64,000 nt of DNA from positions 4,547,001 through 4,611,000 of the forward strand of contig NZ_CP027218.1 of assembly GCF_004124275.1 (NCBI RefSeq). The letters are read 5' to 3'. This document shows, one piece after another, positions 46,762 to 55,548 of the stretch. How positions within the stretch are numbered: the stretch's first letter is position 1; each line of letters starts with the position of its first letter. This DNA is from Pseudomonas sp. DTU12.3 (GTDB lineage: Bacteria > Pseudomonadota > Gammaproteobacteria > Pseudomonadales > Pseudomonadaceae). The notes under the pieces are model-generated. The model worked only from the letters and a program-made list of their open reading frames with translations, had not been told where the DNA came from and made no database searches. Position numbers and translations under genes: made by a program.

Positions 46762-47331
46762 TTATTTGGCACGGCCTTTGTAGGAACCGCCTTCGCGGGT
46801 GTCGATTTCGATCTTGTCACCGATTTCGATGAAGTCAGCAACTTGCAGCTCAGTACCGTTGGCCAGCTTGGCTGGCTTCATGACTTTGCCGGAAGTGTCG
46901 CCGCGAGCCGAACCTTCGGTGTAGTCAACTACGCGCACGATGGTGGTCGGCAGCTCTACGGAAACCAGACGCTCTTCGAAGAAGATCGCTTCGCAAACAT
47001 CGGTCATGCCTTCTTCAACGAAAGGCAGAACGGCTTCGATGTCTTCAGCGTTCAGCTCGTACATGGTGTAGTCGGTGGTGTCCATGAACGTGTAGGTGTC
47101 GCCGCTGATGAAGGACAGGGTCGCTTCTTTGCGGTCGAGGATCACGTCGTCCAGTTTGTCGTCAGCGCTGTAAACGATCTCGGTCTTGTAACCGGTCAGC
47201 AGGTTTTTCAGCTTGGTCTTCATGATCGCGCTGTTACGGCCCGACTTGGTGAATTCAGCTTTCTGAACCAGCCAAGGATCGTTCTCGAGACGGATCACGG
47301 TACCGGGTTTCAGTTCTTTACCAGTTTTCAT
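46762..47331 (-). CDS. efp: Elongation factor P
   Basis: This 189-residue EF-P has a three-domain beta fold. The tip of domain I carries Arg32 (TKSGRNSA) instead of the lysine of E. coli-type EF-P, so it belongs to the arginine-rhamnosylated class. It rescues ribosomes stalled at polyproline. The modifying enzyme EarP is encoded directly upstream on the same strand, 48 bp away. Confidence 0.97.
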   Translation of the reverse strand: MKTGKELKPGTVIRLENDPWLVQKAEFTKSGRNSAIMKTKLKNLLTGYKTEIVYSADDKLDDVILDRKEATLSFISGDTYTFMDTTDYTMYELNAEDIEAVLPFVEEGMTDVCEAIFFEERLVSVELPTTIVRVVDYTEGSARGDTSGKVMKPAKLANGTELQVADFIEIGDKIEIDTREGGSYKGRAK

Positions 47332-47379
47332 TGCGAATATCCGAATTTGGATGGGATTTACAAAAATCTAGGCCGCGTA

Positions 47380-48522
47380 TCATATCCAATTTAGGTAAAA
47401 CTGTACCAGCGCTGCGGCAAGATCGGCCTGCAAGCCTTGTTCCAGACACCATGCTTCGGCATTTTTGTGCAGTTCTGGCCAATGATTACGGGCTGCGAGC
47501 CATTGTTCAGCAATCGGCAGACCGGCATTCCATGCGCGCCACAAACCGTTCGTCGCCTCGGCAGCGGCCGGGGACAGGCCTTTTGTGTAAAGCGCGAGGA
47601 ACGCGTCGAGCTTGTCCAGATGGATGTCTTCGTCCTGCTGATAGATGTGCCAGAGCATCGGCCGCCCTGCCCACTGCGCGCGGACAAACGAATCTTCGCC
47701 GCGCACCGCGTTGAAATCGCAGCACCAGAGCAAATGATCGTATTGATCCTGTCGGACGAACGGCAGCACTTGCACGGTCAATGCCTGACGCACATGAAGC
47801 GCCCCGACGCTCAGGGTTTCCACCCCGAGCCACCGCGCTACATCACCGAGGATCCGCCCTTCCGGCACCAGCAGGTGAGTCGGCATGGCATCCGCCGCCA
47901 AGACATCCAGCCAACTGGCCAGCCCGGCATTCTCGTAGGCAAACAGCGAAATCAGCTGTGCATTGGCCGCGCGATCGATCCCCAGCCCTTGCAGGAATTG
48001 TCGCTGCGCTGCGGGATCGCGCTGAAACTGCCGACGCTGATCGAGCAATCCTCGCTCGCGCAGCAGGCCTCCGGTACCCGGCTGGAATCCCGGGAAGAAG
48101 AAAAACTTCTGCACCGATTTGTATTTGACCGACGGCAAACCGTGACAACCAATCACCCAGTCTTCGGCACTCAGGTAGTCAAGGTTCATCCACAGCGGCG
48201 GTTTTTCCCGCTCGGCCATGACGTCCATGTAATCACTCGGCAACTGACAGGCAAATGCAGCAATCACCACATCAGCAGCCTCGGTGTGCACCCAGTCACT
48301 TGGCCAATGGCGAACTTCAACGCCCTGCTGCCATTGTTGCGCGACATCGATGTCGATCTCGGGGCAGAGACGCTCGAATGCGCGCAGGTCATCGACCCAC
48401 AAACGCACCTCCAGTGCGTGTTCGGCGACCAGTTGCCGGGCCAGGCGCCAGGTCACACCGATGTCGCCGTAGTTGTCGACCACCGTGCAGAAAATATCCC
48501 AGCGGGTTTTCGGTTGCAGCAT
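47380..48522 (-). CDS. earP: EF-P arginine rhamnosyltransferase EarP
   Basis: This 380-residue GT-B-fold glycosyltransferase (DUF2331) has the N-terminal VVDNYGDIGVTWRLA motif with the acidic residues implicated in catalysis (D16 and D20 here). The C-terminal nucleotide-sugar site contains FNAVRGEDSFVRAQWAGRP. It transfers rhamnose from dTDP-rhamnose to Arg32 of EF-P. GGGAG precedes the ATG. It precedes efp, the standard pairing. Confidence 0.96.
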   Translation of the reverse strand: MLQPKTRWDIFCTVVDNYGDIGVTWRLARQLVAEHALEVRLWVDDLRAFERLCPEIDIDVAQQWQQGVEVRHWPSDWVHTEAADVVIAAFACQLPSDYMDVMAEREKPPLWMNLDYLSAEDWVIGCHGLPSVKYKSVQKFFFFPGFQPGTGGLLRERGLLDQRRQFQRDPAAQRQFLQGLGIDRAANAQLISLFAYENAGLASWLDVLAADAMPTHLLVPEGRILGDVARWLGVETLSVGALHVRQALTVQVLPFVRQDQYDHLLWCCDFNAVRGEDSFVRAQWAGRPMLWHIYQQDEDIHLDKLDAFLALYTKGLSPAAAEATNGLWRAWNAGLPIAEQWLAARNHWPELHKNAEAWCLEQGLQADLAAALVQFYLNWI

Positions 48523-48646
48523 TCAAGACTCCCGTTGGCAAAAGCACCGATTGTCCGCATAAATGACCTCGTGCAGAAGAGCCGACGAGGATTAATCTTC
48601 GTGCGACAATCGCCACTTGCCCGCAATCATCCGCCAGGAGGCAGCC

Positions 48647-49057
48647 ATGCCCTACCGTCCCAATCCGCGTCGCCCCTTGCCTGTTCAGCTTAGCGCGCTG
48701 CACCTGACCGGCAGCATTGCCTTGGGCATGTGGCTGGGTTTCCTCGCCATCGCGCTGACCTGCTGGCTGCTTTCCCGCTTTCTGTTCACTGAACAACTGG
48801 CGCCTGTCGCTCAGGCGGTGCAACAACTGGCCAAGCCGCCGGCGGCCGCGCAAGTGCAGCCGGACATTCCGCCGCAGAGCCCGCTGTTCGATCAGTACGA
48901 AGAAAACCTGCGCAAGAACGAACAACAGGCTCGACTCGATCAGGCGCGCAGCAGCTCGCGCAATCAGTCGAACCCGAAATGCCAGTTCTGGTTGCAACAG
49001 GATCAGACGGCTCCGAGCGAAAAAAGCCGCGCCAACGTTTTACAATTCTGCGATTGA
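48647..49057 (+). CDS. Inner-membrane anchored protein of unknown function
   Basis: This 136-residue protein has a single membrane helix (about residues 20-45, SIALGMWLGFLAIALTCWLLSRF), a proline/alanine linker, and a polar C-terminal region with two cysteines (NPKCQFW and LQFCD). AGGAGG precedes the ATG. It ends 2 bases before a Gre-like gene, so the two are an operon. No family was recognised. Confidence 0.75.
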   Translation: MPYRPNPRRPLPVQLSALHLTGSIALGMWLGFLAIALTCWLLSRFLFTEQLAPVAQAVQQLAKPPAAAQVQPDIPPQSPLFDQYEENLRKNEQQARLDQARSSSRNQSNPKCQFWLQQDQTAPSEKSRANVLQFCD

Positions 49058-49059
49058 TC

Positions 49060-49542
49060 ATGAACAAGCACAGCGTCCACCAACTGATTCTCGACAAACT
49101 GCGCGTTGACCTCGACATCGCCGAGCGTGCCGCGCAGACCGCCTACGAAACCGCGACTCACGAAGAGAACATTGCCGAAAACAAATACGACACGCTGGGC
49201 CTGGAAGCGTCTTATCTGGCAGCGGGGCAAGCAAAACGGGTCGAGGAAATTCGGCAGTCACTGGCGCTGTGCCAGAACCTGACGCTGCGCGCCTATGACG
49301 AAAACCGCGGAATCGAGATCGGCGCCCTGCTCGGTCTTGAAGACGAAAAGGGTCGCGAGCAATGGCTGTTTCTGGCGCCGGATGCGGCAGGCCTGAAAGT
49401 CGATGTGGTGGGTCAGCCGATTACCGTCATCACCCCACGCTCGCCGCTGGGCAAAAGCCTGCTGGGCAAGTTCGAAGGCGATGAGGTGGAGATTCTGGTG
49501 GCAGGCACCCGGCAACAGTTCGCTGTCACCGAGGTGCTCTGA
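49060..49542 (+). CDS. GreA/GreB-like transcription factor domain protein
   Basis: This 160-residue protein has an N-terminal helical hairpin (about 5-75, with AERAAQTAYETATHEENIAENKYDTLGLEASYL) and a C-terminal FKBP-like Gre domain (ITPRSPLGKSLLGKFEGDEVEI). It resembles GreAB-type factors, but the acidic coiled-coil tip (THEENIAENKYDT) differs from the catalytic DRSENAEY of true GreB at 61.9 kb. It may bind RNA polymerase without cleavage activity. Confidence 0.75.
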   Translation: MNKHSVHQLILDKLRVDLDIAERAAQTAYETATHEENIAENKYDTLGLEASYLAAGQAKRVEEIRQSLALCQNLTLRAYDENRGIEIGALLGLEDEKGREQWLFLAPDAAGLKVDVVGQPITVITPRSPLGKSLLGKFEGDEVEILVAGTRQQFAVTEVL

Positions 49543-49551
49543 AACAAGTGC

Positions 49552-50526
49552 TTAGTGAACCGGCAGTTCGACGCCGTCGAACAGCTCTTCCAGCTCTTGC
49601 TTGTTGTGGCACTGAATGGCTTTGGCCATCACTTCGCGGGTCAGGTGCGGGGCGAACTTCTCGATGAAGTCGCACATGAAACCACGCAGGAAGGTGCCGC
49701 GACGGAAACCGATCTTGGTGATGCTCGACTCGAACAGTTCGCTGGCATCCAGCACCACCAGGTCGCTATCGAGTTTGGTGTCGACTGCCATTTTCGCCAC
49801 GATGCCCACACCCAGGCCCAGGCGCACGTAGGTTTTGATTACGTCGGCGTCGGCGGCGGTGAACACCACTTTCGGCGTCAGGCCGCGATGGCTGAAGGCT
49901 TCGTCGAGTTTCGAGCGGCCGGTAAAACCGAACACGTAAGTCACGATCGGGTATTCGGCCAGCGCTTCGAGGGTCAGCTTCGGCAACTTGGTCAGCGGAT
50001 GCCCCTGCGGCACGACCACGCAGCGGTTCCAGCGGTAGCACGGCATCATCACCAGATCGCCGAACAGTTCCAGCGCTTCGGTGGCGATGGCGAAATCGAC
50101 GGTGCCATCAGCGGCCATTTCAGCGATCTGCATCGGCGAACCCTGGTGCATGTGCAGCGCGACGTCAGGGTATTGCTTGATGAAATTGCTGATCACCGGC
50201 GGCAATGCATAACGCGCCTGGGTATGCGTGGTGGCGATCGACAGGGTGCCTTTCTTCTCGTTGGAGAATTCCTGGGCGATCTGCTTGATGCTTTCGACCT
50301 TGCGCAGAATCTCGCCAGCGGTGGTGATGATGCGCTCGCCGGCCGGCGTGACGCGGGTCAGGTGCTTGCCGCTGCGGGCAAATACTTCGACGCCGAGTTC
50401 GTCTTCGAGCAGACGGATTTGTTTACTGATGCCCGGTTGCGAGGTGTAAAGGCTTTGGGCTGTAGCGGAAACGTTGAGGTCGTGGTGCGCCACTTCCCAG
50501 ATGTAGCGCAATTGTTGAAGCTTCAT
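49552..50526 (-). CDS. cysB: Cysteine regulon activator CysB
   Basis: This 324-residue LysR-type regulator has the characteristic N-terminus MKLQQLRYIWEVAHHDLNVS and helix-turn-helix, plus the conserved AIATEALELFGDLVMMPCYRWNR effector-domain stretch. It activates sulfate assimilation genes with N-acetylserine and senses sulfide. GAGGG precedes the ATG. From memory P. aeruginosa cysB (PA1754) is also near a universal stress protein and a DAHP synthase. Confidence 0.95.
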   Translation of the reverse strand: MKLQQLRYIWEVAHHDLNVSATAQSLYTSQPGISKQIRLLEDELGVEVFARSGKHLTRVTPAGERIITTAGEILRKVESIKQIAQEFSNEKKGTLSIATTHTQARYALPPVISNFIKQYPDVALHMHQGSPMQIAEMAADGTVDFAIATEALELFGDLVMMPCYRWNRCVVVPQGHPLTKLPKLTLEALAEYPIVTYVFGFTGRSKLDEAFSHRGLTPKVVFTAADADVIKTYVRLGLGVGIVAKMAVDTKLDSDLVVLDASELFESSITKIGFRRGTFLRGFMCDFIEKFAPHLTREVMAKAIQCHNKQELEELFDGVELPVH

Positions 50527-50638
50527 ATGAATCCCTCAAAGCAGGTAGACGCCACGGGCATCAGCGACGGTATATAACTATATTAATGGTTTGAAGAATA
50601 AATCTAGAACTTTTTTATCAAAGTGCCATTATTCTGCT

Positions 50639-51142
50639 TCAGCGATCCTCACTGCGCCGACGCTCAATCAGTGGCACCAGATAAACCGGCACCTTCGATA
50701 ACTGCAGAACCCGCGCCGCCGTACGCCCCAACGGCGTTTCCGCGCCCACCCCGTGGCTATGACTGCCAACGATCAGCAAGTCGACAGAGAGCTTCTGCAC
50801 CTGGTCGAGAATCACCTGCGACGGATCGCCCTGCAGCACGCGCACCGCGCGAATGCGCTGCAAGTCTTGTTCGCCTTCATCACCCAATTCTTCACGAAAG
50901 CTTTCCAGCACCCGTTGCTCAATATTGGCGATGACTGTTTTCAGACCCTGGCTATGAAATTCGTTCAATGCCTGCTCATCGAGATAGCTCTGCAACACCG
51001 ATTCGGCGAACAGCCCCATCGGCTCCACCGCGTGCACCACGTACAGGTCAGCATTGAACGTTCGCGCCAACGCCAAGGCATGCTGCATCACTAACGGTGC
51101 GTACAGACCGAGGTCAGTGGCATACAGCATCGAACGAATCAT
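50639..51142 (-). CDS. Universal stress protein (UspA family)
   Basis: This 167-residue protein has a UspA fold with a C-terminal ATP-binding motif, DLLIVGSHSHGVGAETPLGRTAARVL. The residue pattern G-x-G-x9-G-S/T is loosely kept, so nucleotide binding is likely. ATG 51142 follows GAGGAGGT. It is probably a cytosolic stress factor; no partner is obvious. Confidence 0.9.
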   Translation of the reverse strand: MIRSMLYATDLGLYAPLVMQHALALARTFNADLYVVHAVEPMGLFAESVLQSYLDEQALNEFHSQGLKTVIANIEQRVLESFREELGDEGEQDLQRIRAVRVLQGDPSQVILDQVQKLSVDLLIVGSHSHGVGAETPLGRTAARVLQLSKVPVYLVPLIERRRSEDR

Positions 51143-51239
51143 ATGACCTCCTCGCAAGCCAACATGGCGGAGATTTGATTCAGCTTAGCAGTGCCTTGGC
51201 GAGTACGACGTGCGGCGCAACGTCTTGAACCACAGGGCT

Positions 51240-52145
51240 TTAGACCGACGGTTCGTTGCTGATGCCGTGCGGTACATGACCCGTGGCGACCACTTCACGC
51301 GCCAGTTCGCAGTGGCCGGCCTGATCATCGAAGAACACGTCAGCGGCGAACGCTTCGAGAAACGCCGATTTGGTCAGGCCGCCAAGGAACAGTGACTCGT
51401 CGAGACGGATGTCCCACTCGCGCAAGGTGCGGATCACCCGCTCATGTGCCGGTGCCGAACGCGCGGTGACCAGCGCCGTGCGGATCGGGCAGTCATCGTC
51501 GGGGAATTCGCGCTGCAACAGATTAAGTGCTGCGAGAAAGCCTTTGAACGGCCCACCACGCAACGGCTCGCGCGCCGCTTCACGCTCCTTGGCCTGGAAC
51601 GCTTCGAGCCCGCCTGACTGATAGACACGCTCCGACTCGTCGGAAAAAATCACCGCATCACCGTCGAAAGCGATACGCAATTCGTCACTCGCGGCACGGC
51701 TGGCGCCACCGGAGAGAATGGTTGCCGCAGCGAAGCCGGCGTCCAGCGCCGCGCGCACATCTTCCGCATGGGTGGAAAGAAACAGGTCGCAACCAAAGGC
51801 TTTCAAATAAGGATAAGGACTGCGCCCGCCAACGAACGCCGCACGGGAAATCGCCAGGCCGTAATGGTGAATCGAGTTGAACACGCGCAGCCCGGTGTCG
51901 GCGCTGTTGCGCGAGACCAAAATCACTTCGACCCGCGCGCGACCGAGGCGACTGTTAAGGCTCAGGAGTTTTTCCACCAGCGGGAAGGCATCGCCGGGCG
52001 CGAGAATTTCGTCTTCGTGCTCGATCTGATATTGCCGATAGGCTTCGACGCCGCTCGACAGGTAGACCTTGTGGCTCTCGCTCAGGTCGAACAAGGCGCG
52101 CGACGAAATCGCCAGCACCAGTTTGTCATCGATGTTCTTGGCCAT
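51240..52145 (-). CDS. 5'-nucleotidase (NT5C1-like)
   Basis: This 301-residue protein resembles the cytosolic 5'-nucleotidase family, with LVLAISSRALFDLSESH at the N-terminus, VEVILVSRNSADTGLRVFNSIHHYGL in the middle, and AADVFFDDQAGHCE near the end. A HAD-like acidic motif at the C-terminal DDQ supports hydrolysis of nucleotide monophosphates. ATG 52145 follows GGGGGAA. It is third in an operon with a thioredoxin-like protein and PanE, 22 bp after panE. Confidence 0.82.
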   Translation of the reverse strand: MAKNIDDKLVLAISSRALFDLSESHKVYLSSGVEAYRQYQIEHEDEILAPGDAFPLVEKLLSLNSRLGRARVEVILVSRNSADTGLRVFNSIHHYGLAISRAAFVGGRSPYPYLKAFGCDLFLSTHAEDVRAALDAGFAAATILSGGASRAASDELRIAFDGDAVIFSDESERVYQSGGLEAFQAKEREAAREPLRGGPFKGFLAALNLLQREFPDDDCPIRTALVTARSAPAHERVIRTLREWDIRLDESLFLGGLTKSAFLEAFAADVFFDDQAGHCELAREVVATGHVPHGISNEPSV

Positions 52146-52167
52146 GCTTTCCCCCAGAGCGACCGAC

Positions 52168-53124
52168 TCAAACGTTGCGTCGGTCGATAAAACACAAATT
52201 GCGGTACAACGCTTCAATACGCGGCAGCTCACAGCCCGCCGCTTTCGCCGCCGCCAGTGGCCGGGCGTAAATCGCCTCCAGCTCAAGCGGTCGTTTATGC
52301 AACAAATCGTGGTACATGCTCGGCCAGTAGTCGGGCATTTTTTCAGTCATCGTGAACAGAAATTCGGCATAGCCGGGCGGCACCTCCAGACCACAGGCCT
52401 TGGCGCCCTGCACCACCTCGGCCATCAATGCCTGGATCGATGCGCGGCTGTCGGCATCGGCCATCAACGGTGTGGTGCTGGCACCGAGCAACACCGATAG
52501 ACCGTTGTAGGGAATATTCCAGACCAGTTTTTGCCAGCGTGCCTGATGCAGATCGGGCATTGCCTGGGAGTCGAGACCGGCACTGCGGAACAGCGCGGAA
52601 CCTTGCTCGACAATCGCCATGCGCGCGGCGTCATCGGCGGCCGGGCCGCTGTGATAACCGACATTGACTGCGCCGAGCGCCTGATGGGTGATCAGGCCCG
52701 GGCCATCGCGATGCACGCAGATCAGGCACAGCCCGCCGAGCAAATGCAGGGAATCGGGCAACAGCGCGCGCAGACTGTCTTCGACATCCAGACCGTTCTG
52801 CAGTAACAGCACTTTCGCATCCGGCTTGGCTGCTTGAATGATTGCCGGCGCCAGATCAGCGTTGCTGGTGGTTTTTGCGCCGACCAGCAGCCAGTCACAC
52901 TTGGGCATGTCCTCGGCTGCCGAATAGGCTTGCGCCGGATTCAGCGTCAGTTGGCCATGCACCGCGCTGTTGACCTGCAAACCGCGCTCGGCGACTGCCG
53001 AGAACTCGCTGCGCAACAGAAAGTGCACATCGAAGCCGGCACGCGCCAGCATCACCCCGTAAAACCCGCCAATTGCCCCGGTACCAATAATCCCCACCAC
53101 CGGTTTATGCACTGCCCCCATCAT
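52168..53124 (-). CDS. 2-dehydropantoate 2-reductase-like protein
   Basis: This 318-residue PanE-family protein has the Rossmann NADPH motif GIIGTGAIGGFYGVMLARAG near the N-terminus, VGAKTTSN, and the PanE-type WQKLVWNIPYNGLSVL segment. It would reduce ketopantoate to pantoate for CoA synthesis, or act on a related 2-oxoacid. The ATG at 53124 overlaps the thioredoxin-like stop (ATGA) and follows GAGGAG. Confidence 0.85.
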   Translation of the reverse strand: MMGAVHKPVVGIIGTGAIGGFYGVMLARAGFDVHFLLRSEFSAVAERGLQVNSAVHGQLTLNPAQAYSAAEDMPKCDWLLVGAKTTSNADLAPAIIQAAKPDAKVLLLQNGLDVEDSLRALLPDSLHLLGGLCLICVHRDGPGLITHQALGAVNVGYHSGPAADDAARMAIVEQGSALFRSAGLDSQAMPDLHQARWQKLVWNIPYNGLSVLLGASTTPLMADADSRASIQALMAEVVQGAKACGLEVPPGYAEFLFTMTEKMPDYWPSMYHDLLHKRPLELEAIYARPLAAAKAAGCELPRIEALYRNLCFIDRRNV

Positions 53125-53507
53125 GGCAACTCCTCTGCAATTCGACCCAGTGCCTGCGCCAGCGCCGCGTTCAGCGCATCGGCCGTCAGGCGTGTGTGCA
53201 ATGCCCCAAAGAACTCGCCGTCGCGCACCACAAACAGCGCCGGCAAATGAAAGACCTGATAACGCTCGACCAGCCCGCCGTTGTCGCCGGCATCGATCCA
53301 GCACAGGCGATCGATGGCCAGTTCAAGCCCCGGCAACACCTCGCGGGCATAACGACAACTGGCGCAGCCGACGCTGGTGAAAATCACCAGGGAAACGCCG
53401 CTCATCGCCAACAGCCGTTGGTCGGCGTCGAAATCGGTCAGTGCGGATTCGACCACTATACTGGGGGAAACAATGTCAAATGGCCGACACAGGGAGTCTG
53501 TGCTCAT
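53121..53507 (-). CDS. Thioredoxin-like protein
   Basis: This protein of about 128 residues has a thioredoxin-fold region FTSVGCASCRYAREVLPGLE with a CASC redox motif and the cis-proline in FHLPALFVV. The start is uncertain: ATG 53519, ATG 53507 and GTG 53456 are possible and none has a good ribosome site. With either ATG it overlaps the divergent PilZ start. It is first in an operon with the PanE-like and nucleotidase genes. Confidence 0.78.
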   Translation of the reverse strand: MSTDSLCRPFDIVSPSIVVESALTDFDADQRLLAMSGVSLVIFTSVGCASCRYAREVLPGLELAIDRLCWIDAGDNGGLVERYQVFHLPALFVVRDGEFFGALHTRLTADALNAALAQALGRIAEELP

Positions 53508-53949
53508 GGGACGTTTCATTCCTCATCCGGACGAGGTGCCGGTTGAATTAACCTTGCTCAAGCCTGAGTGTATTTCCAGGCAACAGCTGCACACTATCAG
53601 CCTCGGCGGCATCGCTTGCAATTACCACCGTGCCTGGCGTCATGGCACGGCGCTGCAAGTGCGCATGCCGACGCTGAATGCCGACATCTGTTATCCGGGC
53701 TACGTGGCGTGGTGTCTGCGGCGTAAAAAAGGTTATCTGGTGGGCATCGCCTTCACCGATGAGCAGACGCTGTTCAGCGCGCGAATGGGTGAGCAGGTGT
53801 GTCAGATCGAGCGCTTCTGCCGCATGAATGACGCCCACGATGACCTGCACGATATTCAGGCGCTGGCCCTGCAATGGGTCGAGCAACACGCCGACGAGTT
53901 CTCCCATGACAGCGTGCGCAAGGCTTTCGCCCAGCCGGTGCTGGACTGA
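53506..53949 (+). CDS. PilZ-domain-like protein, degenerate c-di-GMP motif
   Basis: This 147-residue protein has a PilZ-type beta-barrel pattern. The segment LHTISLGGIAC occupies the position of the D/N-x-S-x-x-G motif, with Thr instead of the acidic residue, and no RxxxR motif is visible upstream. It may therefore not bind c-di-GMP in the standard way. GGGAG lies 12 bases before ATG. Its start codon overlaps the possible start of the divergent thioredoxin-like gene. Confidence 0.72.
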   Translation: MGRFIPHPDEVPVELTLLKPECISRQQLHTISLGGIACNYHRAWRHGTALQVRMPTLNADICYPGYVAWCLRRKKGYLVGIAFTDEQTLFSARMGEQVCQIERFCRMNDAHDDLHDIQALALQWVEQHADEFSHDSVRKAFAQPVLD

Positions 53950-54092
53950 CGCTGTTCTTTAAACAATTACATGCCCATTGTCGAGCAGGCGCCTAACGCG
54001 CTAAGGTTCCGCTCCCCGACGCGCTTAAATCTGCTGTGCTCCGCCGCGCGGGGATCGCTGGCGGCCGGCACCCGTGACCTGACGAGTAAACG

Positions 54093-55169
54093 ATGGCTGA
54101 TTTACCGATCAACGACCTAAACGTCGCCTCTAACGAGACCCTGATCACTCCTGATCAGCTCAAGCGTGATATCCCTCTGAGCGACGCCGCCCTGCGCACC
54201 GTCACCAAGGGCCGCGAAGTCATTCGCAACATTCTTGATGGCACCGACCACCGTCTGTTCGTAGTGATCGGCCCGTGCTCGATCCACGACATCAAGGCTG
54301 CCCACGAATACGCCGATCGCCTGAAGGTGCTGGCGGAGGAAGTCTCCGACACCCTGTATCTGGTCATGCGCGTGTATTTCGAGAAGCCGCGCACCACCGT
54401 CGGCTGGAAAGGCCTGATCAACGATCCGTATCTGGACGACTCGTTCAAGATCCAGGACGGCCTGCACATCGGTCGCCAGTTGCTGCTGGATCTGGCCGAA
54501 AAAGGCCTGCCGACCGCCACCGAAGCCCTCGATCCGATCTCCCCGCAGTATCTGCAGGACCTGATCAGCTGGTCGGCGATCGGCGCGCGTACCACTGAAT
54601 CGCAGACGCACCGTGAAATGGCTTCCGGCCTGTCCTCGGCTGTCGGCTTCAAGAACGGCACCGATGGCGGCCTGACCGTGGCGATCAACGCTCTGCAGTC
54701 GGTGTCCAGTCCGCACCGTTTCCTCGGTATCAACCAGGAAGGTGGCGTGTCGATCGTCACCACCAAAGGCAACGCCTACGGTCACGTGGTGCTGCGTGGC
54801 GGTAACGGCAAGCCGAACTACGATTCGGTCAGCGTTGCCCTGTGCGAGCAGGCGCTGAACAAGGCCAAGATCAAGCCGAACGTGATGGTCGATTGCAGCC
54901 ACGCCAACTCCAACAAGGATCCGGCCCTGCAACCGCTGGTGATGGAAAACGTCGCCAACCAGATCCTCGAAGGCAATCAGTCGATCATCGGCCTGATGGT
55001 CGAGAGCCACTTGAACTGGGGCTGCCAGGCGATTCCAAAAGACCTCGCCGACCTGCAATACGGCGTGTCGATCACCGATGCCTGCATCGACTGGTCTGCT
55101 ACCGAGACGACGCTGCGCAGCATGCACGCCAAGCTCAAGGATGTGCTGCCGAAACGTCAGCGCAGTTGA
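54093..55169 (+). CDS. Class I DAHP synthase
   Basis: This 358-residue AroF/G/H-type 3-deoxy-7-phosphoheptulonate synthase has VVIGPCSIHDIKAAHEYA, EKPRTTVGWKG, ARTTESQTHREMASG and VMVDCSHANSNKD. It catalyses the first shikimate step. Which aromatic amino acid inhibits it cannot be read here. It is a standalone gene with its own terminator, and the window also carries a class II enzyme. Confidence 0.95.
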   Translation: MADLPINDLNVASNETLITPDQLKRDIPLSDAALRTVTKGREVIRNILDGTDHRLFVVIGPCSIHDIKAAHEYADRLKVLAEEVSDTLYLVMRVYFEKPRTTVGWKGLINDPYLDDSFKIQDGLHIGRQLLLDLAEKGLPTATEALDPISPQYLQDLISWSAIGARTTESQTHREMASGLSSAVGFKNGTDGGLTVAINALQSVSSPHRFLGINQEGGVSIVTTKGNAYGHVVLRGGNGKPNYDSVSVALCEQALNKAKIKPNVMVDCSHANSNKDPALQPLVMENVANQILEGNQSIIGLMVESHLNWGCQAIPKDLADLQYGVSITDACIDWSATETTLRSMHAKLKDVLPKRQRS

Positions 55170-55187
55170 TCGACGTTTCGCAGGCAT

Positions 55188-55217
55188 AAAAAAACGCCGG
55201 GCATTGCCCGGCGTTTT
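55188..55217. terminator. Bidirectional terminator after class I DAHP synthase
   Basis: An A-run, ACGCCGGGC, loop ATT, GCCCGGCGT and a T-run lie between the DAHP synthase and the convergent acetyltransferase gene. Confidence 0.9.
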
Positions 55218-55229
55218 TGTGTGCGCGAT

Positions 55230-55511
55230 TCAGATCTTCGCGGCGCGGCGCTGATGGCGCTCCATGTAGCGCTCGACGTAGGAGCACGACGGGATCACCG
55301 TGTAGCCCATTTCTTCGGCGTATTGCAGCGCGCTTTCGGTCAGCGCGGCGGCAATGCCACGGCCACGCAGGGCGTTGGGCACAAACGTACGATAGATATC
55401 CAGGGTCTGTTTCCCCAGATCCATATAGGTCAGGTAGGCACGATGACCGTCCACATTGGTCTCGAACTGATGACCAGCCTGGTCATGGTGGATGGACAAC
55501 GCCTCGCTCAT
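55230..55511 (-). CDS. GNAT-like N-acetyltransferase domain protein
   Basis: This 93-residue protein has the short YjdJ-type acetyltransferase fold, with VPNALRGRGIAAALTESALQYAEEMG as the acetyl-CoA loop and helix. The substrate is unknown. The ATG at 55511 follows GAGGAG at 7 bases; the longer frame has no support. Confidence 0.88.
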   Translation of the reverse strand: MSEALSIHHDQAGHQFETNVDGHRAYLTYMDLGKQTLDIYRTFVPNALRGRGIAAALTESALQYAEEMGYTVIPSCSYVERYMERHQRRAAKI

Positions 55512-55548
55512 CACTACTCCTCGCGGGTCTTGGATTCTGACCCCTACC

